This document shows, piece by piece, positions 41,764 through 48,821 of a stretch of DNA of 64,000 bases. Numbering within the stretch: position 1 is the stretch's first letter; each line of letters opens with the position of its first letter. Source of the DNA: SW10 sp965657795 (GTDB lineage Bacteria > Verrucomicrobiota > Verrucomicrobiia > Verrucomicrobiales > Akkermansiaceae); contig CBFHQJ010000002.1 of NCBI GenBank assembly GCA_965657795.1, positions 62,001 to 126,000 of the forward strand. The letters run 5' to 3'. The translations under genes and the position numbers were made by a program. The notes beneath the pieces are model-generated. The model was not told the origin of the DNA and made no database searches. It was given only the letters and a program-made list of their open reading frames with translations.

Positions 41764-42669
41764 ATGCCGGACGAGGTGAAAAAACCAAGCAAAGCCGAGG
41801 TCTTTAGGGCCCGCCTGACAAGCACCCTGATTTTATGGGCCATTGTGACGGGGGTCTTCGTTTCCCAGAATGCGTGGGCCTTTTTCGGACTTGTTTCTTT
41901 TTTGACGGTGGCAGGTGCTTTGGAGTTCCGTGGCTTGTTCTCCAAGTTCCCCGGTGATGGCTGTCGAACAGTTGGTTTATTGGTTGGATTGGCGGTGGCG
42001 CTCTCGACCGGAGCATTCCTGGTTCTGGGATATCAGGAGCACGACAATTACTTCGGCGAATTGGCCGGTCTGACCACCGTGACGATCTTTTGTTTCTTCG
42101 TTCGCTTTAGATACGGCATCGAGAAGCGTGAAAGTGTCGATGCAGTGGGAGACGGACTTCTCGCTTTTGTCTATGTGCCGGTACTTTTTGGATGCTTCGT
42201 CTACCGTCTCATTTTTCTGTCCGAAGGTGGAGGTAGCGGGGAGGTTCCCGGAGCCTGGTTGCTTCTGCTGATGATCGCGGCGGCGAAGTTTACCGACATG
42301 GGGGCCTATATTACCGGCTCTCTGATTGGTAAAAATAAAATGGCCCCGCACCTGAGCCCGGCCAAAACCTGGGAAGGCTTCTTCGGAGCTTTGGGGTTTG
42401 CACAGCTGGCGGCTTGGGGTGTCTGGGCTCTGTCCGGCGATACCTTGTCGTGGATCCCTCCTTTGCATGTTGGCGTCCTGGCGCTCCTGATCGGTCTGGT
42501 CGCAGTAGCCGGTGACCTCGCCGAGTCTATTCTGAAGAGAAGTCTCGAAGTGAAGGATTCGGGGAATTTGATGCCCGGAATCGGAGGGATTTTGGATCTG
42601 ATTGACAGTCTCTGTTTTGCGGCGCCAGTCACCTATTTTTATCTCCTTAGAACCGGGTTGATCCAATGA
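41764..42669 (+). CDS. cdsA: Phosphatidate cytidylyltransferase CdsA
   Basis: Makes CDP-diacylglycerol from phosphatidate and CTP in the inner membrane. The 301-residue protein has several transmembrane segments and the family signature near the C-terminus: DMGAYITGSLIGKNKMAPHLSPAKTWEG, then ILKRSLEVKDSGNLMPGIGGILDLIDSL. The signature's usual His and Arg are Ile and Leu here. Start ATG 41764 (MPDEVKKPSKAEV). Its stop overlaps the ATG of dxr (ATGA at 42666), linking phospholipid and isoprenoid synthesis in one operon as in many bacteria. Confidence 0.93.
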   Translation: MPDEVKKPSKAEVFRARLTSTLILWAIVTGVFVSQNAWAFFGLVSFLTVAGALEFRGLFSKFPGDGCRTVGLLVGLAVALSTGAFLVLGYQEHDNYFGELAGLTTVTIFCFFVRFRYGIEKRESVDAVGDGLLAFVYVPVLFGCFVYRLIFLSEGGGSGEVPGAWLLLLMIAAAKFTDMGAYITGSLIGKNKMAPHLSPAKTWEGFFGALGFAQLAAWGVWALSGDTLSWIPPLHVGVLALLIGLVAVAGDLAESILKRSLEVKDSGNLMPGIGGILDLIDSLCFAAPVTYFYLLRTGLIQ

Positions 42670-43817
42670 AGAAACGAGTTCTGATTTTAGGTTCCACCGG
42701 TTCGATCGGGACCAGTGCCCTCATTGTGGCTCGCCAGATTCCCGACCGGATGAAAATTATCGGTCTCGCAGCGGGAACCCGGGTGGAGGACCTTGAAGAA
42801 CAGGCTCAAGAGTTTGGGGTTGATCATCTCTGTCTTGCTGATGATTCACGATGCCATGAGCTTCAGAAACCCGGTCGCAAGGTTTTCGCCGGAGGAGAGG
42901 GTTTGGTGGAACTTGTGGAAGCCACAAAGCCCGACCTCGTTCTGGTAGCGATTGTCGGAGTCGAAGGTTTGCGGCCCACGCTTAGGGCAATCGAGTTGGG
43001 CTGCGATGTCGCGGTTGCAAGCAAGGAAATTTTGGTGATGGCCGGAGAAGTGGTCATGAATGCGGCCCGCGCAAAGGGAGTCAATATTCTCCCGGTTGAT
43101 AGCGAGCACAATGCCATCTTCCAATGCCTCGAAGGTCACAAGGGAGGCTCGGATGAAGTGCGTCGCCTCATCGTGACTGCTTCCGGAGGACCGTTTCGGA
43201 CCTTGGCTGCGGAGAAACTTTCCGACGTTAAATTGGAGGATGCTCTCAAGCACCCGACTTGGGAAATGGGTCAAAAAATCACGATCGATTCCGCGACTTT
43301 GTTTAACAAGGGGCTAGAAATGATCGAGGCCCGTTGGCTTTTCGATATCCCAATGTCCAAGGTGGAGGTCGTGGTTCATCCGCAAAGTATCGTGCATTCG
43401 ATGGTGGATTTCGTCGACGGCAGCGTGTTGGCTCAACTCAGCACGACCGATATGTGCTTTCCGATTCAGTATGCCGTGGTTTGGCCCGAGCGTCTCAAGA
43501 ATGAGTTGGAGCCGTTGGATTTTCCGACCTTGGCCAAACTTGAGTTTGAAGCTCCCCGCGAAAATGATTTTCCGGCCCTCAATCTCGCGCGCGAAGCGGG
43601 CGAGCGAGGCGGAACCTTACCTGCGGTTCTAAATGCTGCGAATGAAGTCGCCAACGAAGCTTTTCGTCAGCGGGCGCTCAGCTTCCCGGGGATCTGGGAA
43701 GTGGTCGAGAAGACAATGAATCAGGTCGAGCACATTGACTCGCAAGAGTTGGAGGTTGTGGTCAATGCCGACCTCGAAGCGCGGAAGGTTGCTAGTGAGT
43801 TTACCAAGCGCGGATGA
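42666..43817 (+). CDS. dxr: 1-deoxy-D-xylulose 5-phosphate reductoisomerase
   Basis: Catalyses the NADPH-dependent conversion of DXP to MEP, the second step of the MEP isoprenoid pathway. The 383-residue enzyme has the NADPH motif GSTGSIGTSAL (residues 8-18), ASKEILVMAGE, the metal/substrate motif DSEHNAIFQCL, SGGPFR, and GQKITIDSATLFNKGLEMIEA. Full length. Coupled to cdsA by an ATGA overlap. Its end overlaps the convergent pyrD by 17 bases. MEP-pathway products feed the squalene synthase encoded at 52972. Confidence 0.97.
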   Translation: MKKRVLILGSTGSIGTSALIVARQIPDRMKIIGLAAGTRVEDLEEQAQEFGVDHLCLADDSRCHELQKPGRKVFAGGEGLVELVEATKPDLVLVAIVGVEGLRPTLRAIELGCDVAVASKEILVMAGEVVMNAARAKGVNILPVDSEHNAIFQCLEGHKGGSDEVRRLIVTASGGPFRTLAAEKLSDVKLEDALKHPTWEMGQKITIDSATLFNKGLEMIEARWLFDIPMSKVEVVVHPQSIVHSMVDFVDGSVLAQLSTTDMCFPIQYAVVWPERLKNELEPLDFPTLAKLEFEAPRENDFPALNLAREAGERGGTLPAVLNAANEVANEAFRQRALSFPGIWEVVEKTMNQVEHIDSQELEVVVNADLEARKVASEFTKRG

Positions 43818-44823
43818 TGTCGTGAATCAAGGCGGGGCCTTTGTAAACGAAGCCGGTGTAGATTTGCACCAGAGAGGCTCCAGCTGCTTTCTTGGCAAGG
43901 GCATCTTCCGCTGAAAAAATTCCTCCAGCGCCGATAATTGGAACCTCCTTTCCCAGACCGCCATGAAAACGCGCGATGACTTCGGTCGAGTGAGTGGTCA
44001 GCGGTGCGCCGGAAAGCCCACCGGCTTCTTTGGCATTCGGATGACCTTTGACTGATTCACGGTCGAGGGTCGTGTTGGTTGCGATCAGGAAATCGAGGCC
44101 ACCATCACAAAAGACGTTTGAGAGACCGTCAATTTGTTTTTCGTCGAGATCGGGAGCGACCTTAAGCGCAAAGGGAACATAGCGGCCGGTCTCCTGATGA
44201 AGTTTGCTTTGAAGATTTTTGAGTGTCTCTAGAAGTCTGCCAGCGGCGTCTTCGGACTGGAGATCGCGAAGCCCGGGCGTGTTTGGCGACGAAAAATTGG
44301 CGGTAATGTAGTCGGCCCAAGGGTAGGCTTTTTCGAAGGCGATCGCATAGTCGTCGTTGGCCTGCTCGTTGGGAGTAACTTTGTTTTTCCCGATGTTGAT
44401 TCCAAGAACTCCATTGAAGGAGGTTGCGGAGCGCGCGTTGGCGAGGCCTTGATCGATACCGGGGTTATTGAAGCCCATTCGGTTGATAAGGGCTTTGTGC
44501 TGGGGCAGCCGAAACAGGCGGGGCGATTCGTTGCCGTCCTGTGGTTTGGGGGTGAGGGTTCCGACTTCGACGTGGCCGAACCCTAGGAGGCCGAGGGCGT
44601 CGATGGTGTTTGCTTCTTTATCGAGTCCGGCGGCGAGACCGACCGGATTTGGGAAAGTCAGACCTGCGAATGAGACCGGTTTCGATTCCGGCTCGGTCGT
44701 CATTGATTTTAAAATTCCGAGTCTTTCGGTGGTGCGTAGCCCGGACATCGAGAGGTGGTGGGCGAGTTCGGCATCAAGACGAAAGAGAATGGCGCGTGCG
44801 GCTGGATAGAGAAGATTGAGCAC
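43801..44823 (-). CDS. pyrD: Dihydroorotate dehydrogenase (quinone), class 2
   Basis: Oxidises dihydroorotate to orotate with FMN and membrane quinone in pyrimidine synthesis. Start taken as GTG 44823 (LNLLYPAARAILFRLDAELAHH), giving 340 residues, close to the class 2 norm of about 336; the open frame extends upstream to 45045 but that part looks non-coding. Class 2 motifs: VGTLTPKPQDGNESPRLFRL, NRMGFNNPG, the catalytic Ser in NFSSPNTPGLRD, and the FMN site GAGGIFSAEDALAK. Convergent with dxr (17-base overlap). Confidence 0.94.
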   Translation of the reverse strand: MLNLLYPAARAILFRLDAELAHHLSMSGLRTTERLGILKSMTTEPESKPVSFAGLTFPNPVGLAAGLDKEANTIDALGLLGFGHVEVGTLTPKPQDGNESPRLFRLPQHKALINRMGFNNPGIDQGLANARSATSFNGVLGINIGKNKVTPNEQANDDYAIAFEKAYPWADYITANFSSPNTPGLRDLQSEDAAGRLLETLKNLQSKLHQETGRYVPFALKVAPDLDEKQIDGLSNVFCDGGLDFLIATNTTLDRESVKGHPNAKEAGGLSGAPLTTHSTEVIARFHGGLGKEVPIIGAGGIFSAEDALAKKAAGASLVQIYTGFVYKGPALIHDIIRAW

Positions 44824-44911
44824 GGAAGAGGTGTGCCGAATGTGGACTGGTAAGGCAAGTTTAGAGGCTTTTTTGAGTGGATGAATGAGGCGGTGACGTT
44901 GTTTGGGGTGA

Positions 44912-45817
44912 ATGAGGATGGTAAAAAAATTTTTGAAGATCATTTTGTGGGGTATTGCTCTCACTTTGCTTTGGTTCGGTGTCATTAGGGGGACAAGTGG
45001 CAGTCGGGCCGTGACGGTTACCGGCCATGGCGGCGTTGCAGACAAGTGGGATGGAACTCTGAGGATCGGTTGTTACAACATCGCTCATGGTCGCGGTGAG
45101 GAGCCTGGAGGATCCAACTGGGAGGGTGGATCGAAGAAAGAGAGAAAGCAGAGGCTCGATGAAATTGCTGGTCTCATTCGGGAGCAGGATTTGGACCTAG
45201 TGATTTTGAACGAGGTGGATTTCAACTGCACGTGGAGTAACGGTGTCAATCAGGCCCAAGCATTGGCTGAGGATTGTGGATATCCTTTTGTCGTTGAGCA
45301 GCGGAATCTGGATTTGGGCATTCCGTTTTTCCGGGTTGCGATCGGAAACGCGATTCTGAGTCGTTTCCCGATCGAAGATGCGAGTGGTGTGGAATACCCG
45401 GAAGTGAAATGGTGGGAGCCGATTGCCGCAGGGAAAAAGGAAGGCGTGAAAGTGGAGGTGAATTTGCCAGATGGCGAAAGCTTGGAGCTGTGTGGGGTGC
45501 ATACTGAAACGAGAGATGCGAAGGTTCGCAAAGGATCGGTGGAGGCCTTGCTTAAGTCCGCCGGAGAGCGATCGGTTCTTGCTGGAGATTTCAATTCGGT
45601 GCGTGCCGGCGATGGCTCAACTGCGATTGATTTGGTCTTCAATGACGGTCGATGGAAAGAAGCTAAGGCGAGCGGAGCGACCTTTCCCACCGCGAAACCG
45701 GAGATCCGAATTGATTGGATTTTTGTTCCCTGGGGCTGGGAGGAGTTGAGCAGCAAGGTTCTGGTAAGCAACCTTTCCGATCACGCGATGGTGGTCGGAG
45801 AATGGAAGGTGAAATAG
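44912..45817 (+). CDS. Endonuclease/exonuclease/phosphatase family protein, membrane-anchored
   Basis: A 301-residue protein with an N-terminal transmembrane segment (about 5-25), so the catalytic domain is probably periplasmic. EEP motifs are complete: GCYNIAHGRG (about 52-61), LVILNEVDF with the metal-binding Glu, AIGNAILSRFPI, LAGDFNSV and the terminal SDHAMVVGEW. Members act on DNA, phospholipids or phosphoinositides; substrate not evident. Lies between pyrD and DUF2256, no operon partner. Confidence 0.9.
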   Translation: MRMVKKFLKIILWGIALTLLWFGVIRGTSGSRAVTVTGHGGVADKWDGTLRIGCYNIAHGRGEEPGGSNWEGGSKKERKQRLDEIAGLIREQDLDLVILNEVDFNCTWSNGVNQAQALAEDCGYPFVVEQRNLDLGIPFFRVAIGNAILSRFPIEDASGVEYPEVKWWEPIAAGKKEGVKVEVNLPDGESLELCGVHTETRDAKVRKGSVEALLKSAGERSVLAGDFNSVRAGDGSTAIDLVFNDGRWKEAKASGATFPTAKPEIRIDWIFVPWGWEELSSKVLVSNLSDHAMVVGEWKVK

Positions 45818-45822
45818 AGTCC

Positions 45823-46188
45823 TTACTTTTTCCGAAGCCGGATTGGCCCTTTGGCGTTAGAGGGATCGACCACCATACCTTTTTGGAGAATTTCGATTTG
45901 GCCACTTGCAACGAGGCGGCGGGCGGCTTGGCGGGTTTGTTCCATGTGATCGCGCCATCGACCCTCCGGGAAGATCGCGCGAGCGGCTTCGCTTGGGCAA
46001 ATTGTGGCTTGATTTGATCTTTGATTCAAAATTCCCAGAATGTTCTCTTCGATTTTTCGATCAAGAGCCTTGGGTTTCGATTTGCGGCAACGGGTCGAAC
46101 AGTAGCTTATTTCATCCCAGTTCTTTTCCCACTTCTTGCGCCACTCGATGGCTCGTCCGCAGGTTTGGCAAAATTTATCAGGGGTCAT
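45823..46188 (-). CDS. DUF2256/DUF3253 protein
   Basis: A 121-residue protein. Residues 1-42 hold a DUF2256-like zinc region (CQTCGRAIEWRKKWEKNW...YCSTRCR), the rest is a DUF3253 winged-helix-like domain (about 55-110, AARAIFPEGRWRDHMEQTRQAARRLV). The fused form is common in marine bacteria. Start ATG 46188 is preferred over an earlier ATG at 46284 that reads through non-coding sequence. Divergent from 46229, which is also a small conserved protein often found beside it. Function unknown. Confidence 0.88.
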   Translation of the reverse strand: MTPDKFCQTCGRAIEWRKKWEKNWDEISYCSTRCRKSKPKALDRKIEENILGILNQRSNQATICPSEAARAIFPEGRWRDHMEQTRQAARRLVASGQIEILQKGMVVDPSNAKGPIRLRKK

Positions 46189-46228
46189 CACAACTTGCGT
46201 TTTGGGGGAAGGGGTTGATTGATTAAAC

Positions 46229-46492
46229 GTGAGCGACGAATTGAGAAACAAGGTGATCCGAATGGCCTGGGAGGATCGCACCACCTTCGATGAGATTCAG
46301 AAGCAGACCGGATTGACCGAAGCCGAGGTCATAAAAGTGATGAGGGCGAGCCTTAAGGCGAGGAGTTTTAGGATGTGGCGAAAGCGGGTGAGTGGTCGGA
46401 TGACGAAACATGCCGGGAAGTTTCGGGAAAGTCGGCGCGAGATGAAAAGGGTTTCAGGTCGCGAGCTTCTTAACCGACAGGAAAGGGAGTGA
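46229..46492 (+). CDS. TIGR03643/DUF2805 family small protein
   Basis: An 87-residue basic protein with the family pattern VIRMAWEDRTTFDEIQKQTGLTEAEVIKVMRASLKARSFRMWRKRVSGR. A helix-turn-helix-like layout in the N-terminal half suggests nucleic-acid binding, but this is inference. Often found near DUF2256 proteins, as here, in divergent arrangement with a 40-base gap. Its 3' end overlaps the convergent ADP-ribosylglycohydrolase gene by 23 bases. Confidence 0.88.
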   Translation: MSDELRNKVIRMAWEDRTTFDEIQKQTGLTEAEVIKVMRASLKARSFRMWRKRVSGRMTKHAGKFRESRREMKRVSGRELLNRQERE

Positions 46493-47423
46493 GGTCGAAC
46501 CCGCCAGTTACTCTCATAGTTTCGGCAGCGACCAGCGAGCCTACGATCGCTCCGCGGTGGCAGCTGTCACCGCCGACTTTGGCATTCGCGATGACAGCTC
46601 CGGTGTAGTTTTCATGATATTTCCAGGCGAGATAAAGAGAGGCGGGGAAAGACTGGTCGATGTAGCAAGCGGGGCTGAGTTTTTGGCCAATGACGACTCG
46701 ATCATCCTGGCGTGACCATGTGGTGGCTTTTCGGGTTGAGAACCAATCTCCGGCTTGAGTCATCAGAGCCTCGCGGAGAGGGGTGCCATCGGCGATGGAC
46801 TGCAGGAGGCGCGTGAGGCAATCTGCGGCTCGCAGCACGTTGGAATGTCGATGGGTAAGGGTGACGTGGGTTTTGATGGTCTGACGATGATCGCCTTCCG
46901 GAAGGGCCGCCCAGAGGGCGGGGACGGTGGCGAGTCCACCGATGTGTTCGTCGGAGATGCCGCACTTGAGGATGTCTTTCCCCTGAGCGTAGCGTGTGAA
47001 AAAGGCGCGATGGTATTCCTCGAGATAGGTATCGCGATGCCAACCCGGAGTGAGCATTAGGTCGATGTAGTTTTCGACCCAGTTGGTTGGTTTGTAGCTC
47101 CCGTTGACTTCAACCTGATCGTAGAGAGCTTCCGCAAGTTTGAAGTTCACCGTGTTTTCCCCGGCCTTGAGGTTTTGGTGATAGTGAATATTGCGCTGTC
47201 CCCAGCAGCGGGCTTGGTCGTGAAGGATGTCGCCCTTTTCGTTGATCGGGGTGTATTCGGATCGCCACAAGATACTGTCTGGATGGTGTGAAAGCGGAGG
47301 GAGATAGCGATCGAGATCCGGGTAATCCCGGTCCATCGCTTCTCGGTTGTAATACCAGTGAACCGGCATCGCGAAGGCATCAGCAATGAGCGAGCCATGG
47401 TAAGTGGCTTCGTGAATCGTCAT
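46470..47423 (-). CDS. ADP-ribosylglycohydrolase-like protein
   Basis: A 317-residue all-helical protein of the ADP-ribosylglycohydrolase (ARH/DraG) superfamily. N-terminal motif ATYHGSLIADAFAMPVHWYYN replaces the typical GxxxGDALG. The C-terminal magnesium motif appears as GGDSCHRGAIVGSLVAAE (about 284-301) where GGDTDT is usual, so one ligand is missing or replaced by Cys. This variant is recurrent in a subfamily of unknown substrate. Cytoplasmic; overlaps the convergent small gene by 23 bases. Confidence 0.88.
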   Translation of the reverse strand: MTIHEATYHGSLIADAFAMPVHWYYNREAMDRDYPDLDRYLPPLSHHPDSILWRSEYTPINEKGDILHDQARCWGQRNIHYHQNLKAGENTVNFKLAEALYDQVEVNGSYKPTNWVENYIDLMLTPGWHRDTYLEEYHRAFFTRYAQGKDILKCGISDEHIGGLATVPALWAALPEGDHRQTIKTHVTLTHRHSNVLRAADCLTRLLQSIADGTPLREALMTQAGDWFSTRKATTWSRQDDRVVIGQKLSPACYIDQSFPASLYLAWKYHENYTGAVIANAKVGGDSCHRGAIVGSLVAAETMRVTGGFDLTPFPVG

Positions 47424-47474
47424 GAGTCACCTTCGACGGTGACTGCAATTTGTCGCGGGATTTTTTCGGCTCCG

Positions 47475-48818
47475 CTAAGCAATGAGCTCGGTCATTTCGC
47501 CGGTGCTGTCGACGAATCTTGAGCCGGGCATTCCGAGTCGGTTCGCCATGGTGACAAAGAGGTTGGAAAGAGGAACGTCGGAGCCAAAGCGGTGGTAGGC
47601 CCCGTGTTTGAGGCCGAGTTTGTCACCACCTGCGACAACGAGAGGATAGTTGGTATTGTTGTGGGTGGTGCTGTTGCTGCTGCCGTAGAGAACCATGGTG
47701 TGGTCGAGGAGAGTTCCCTCGTTTTCGCGGGTGTCTTGAAGGCGTTGCAGGAAGTATGAAAGTTGCTCGGCGCGGAAGCGATCCCACTTTCCGAGGGCTT
47801 CGGCTCCGCCGGGCTTGTTCCATCCGTGAGCGAGGCTGTGTTGGTTTTTGCCAAAGCCGAGCAGAGAGGGGAACTTGGTCGCGATGGAGGTCGCCCCGTT
47901 CATGTTTCCCATCTGGTAAGTCAGGAAGCGGGTTGAGTCGGTCTGGATTGCAAGGAACATCAGATCGAGCATCGTCTTGATGAGATCGCCGGGAGTTTTG
48001 TCATCGGCATCGAGATGAAGACCGGTGATTTCGATTTTGGGCTTGGGGATATCGAGCCACTTTTCAGAGCGCTCGACGCGTTGTTCAATCTGACGAACGG
48101 ATTGGAGATACTCGTCGAATTTGTCCTGATCTTGTTTTCCGAGTTTGCGGCGCACCGACTTGGAATGCTCAAGAACAAGGTCGAGCATGTGGTCGGAGTT
48201 CTCGAGTTCCTGTCGTCTCGAGTTGATGCTTTTGTCTTCTTTCCCGAAGAGGCGGTTGAAAACGAGACGAGGGTTGTGGAGTGCGGGTACGGGCTGTCCG
48301 CTGCGGCTGAAGGAGAGGGTGCTGGAGCGGGTCGCTTCGCCTACGCCGCCATCGACCGAAAGACTAAGTGAGCGGTAGCGGGTATCGTCGCCGAGCTTGG
48401 CGGCAAGGAGTTGGTCAAGCGAGACCGAGTTCTTAAGCTGGCCTCCTTTTAATTCAGCGGCGGTGAGGAAAATATCAGCGGTGTCGTGGCCGCCGATTTT
48501 TCGTCCGTTGGGGTGTGAAAGTCCTCCTAAAATCGAGACCTGTTTGCGGAGGGGTTCGAGAGATTTGAGGCTTTCGTTGAACTGAAAATCGCGACCTTCG
48601 GCATCAGGGAACCATTGCCATTTTGCTTCGGGGTTGGCTTTGTTTTTACTCTTCCGGGGAAGGCTGACGCCATAGGGGAAGTAGATCGCGCAAAAGCGTT
48701 TTGGGCGGACGGCGTTTTTGACGTCCGCAGCCATACATTCGAGGAAGGGGAGCGAAAGGGAAGCGCCCAGGCCTTGCAGGAAGGTGCGGCGGGGAAGGTG
48801 CCAGGATTTGCGACTCAT
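47475..48818 (-). CDS. DUF1552 protein, Tat-exported
   Basis: A 447-residue DUF1552 protein. The N-terminus PRRTFLQGLGASLSLPFLECMAA is a Tat-like signal. Family features: FCAIYFPYGVSLPRK, ILGGLSHPNGRKIGGHDTADIFLTA, SLSLSVDGGVGEATRSSTLSFSRSG, and the end VVAGGDKLGLKHGAYHRF with PLSNLFVTMANRLGM. DUF1552 is related to DUF1501 and is the usual partner of DUF1592-type cytochromes, here located 3 bases upstream. Their cotranscription is certain by spacing. Role in polymer breakdown is inferred. Confidence 0.93.
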   Translation of the reverse strand: MSRKSWHLPRRTFLQGLGASLSLPFLECMAADVKNAVRPKRFCAIYFPYGVSLPRKSKNKANPEAKWQWFPDAEGRDFQFNESLKSLEPLRKQVSILGGLSHPNGRKIGGHDTADIFLTAAELKGGQLKNSVSLDQLLAAKLGDDTRYRSLSLSVDGGVGEATRSSTLSFSRSGQPVPALHNPRLVFNRLFGKEDKSINSRRQELENSDHMLDLVLEHSKSVRRKLGKQDQDKFDEYLQSVRQIEQRVERSEKWLDIPKPKIEITGLHLDADDKTPGDLIKTMLDLMFLAIQTDSTRFLTYQMGNMNGATSIATKFPSLLGFGKNQHSLAHGWNKPGGAEALGKWDRFRAEQLSYFLQRLQDTRENEGTLLDHTMVLYGSSNSTTHNNTNYPLVVAGGDKLGLKHGAYHRFGSDVPLSNLFVTMANRLGMPGSRFVDSTGEMTELIA

Positions 48819-48821
48819 GAT

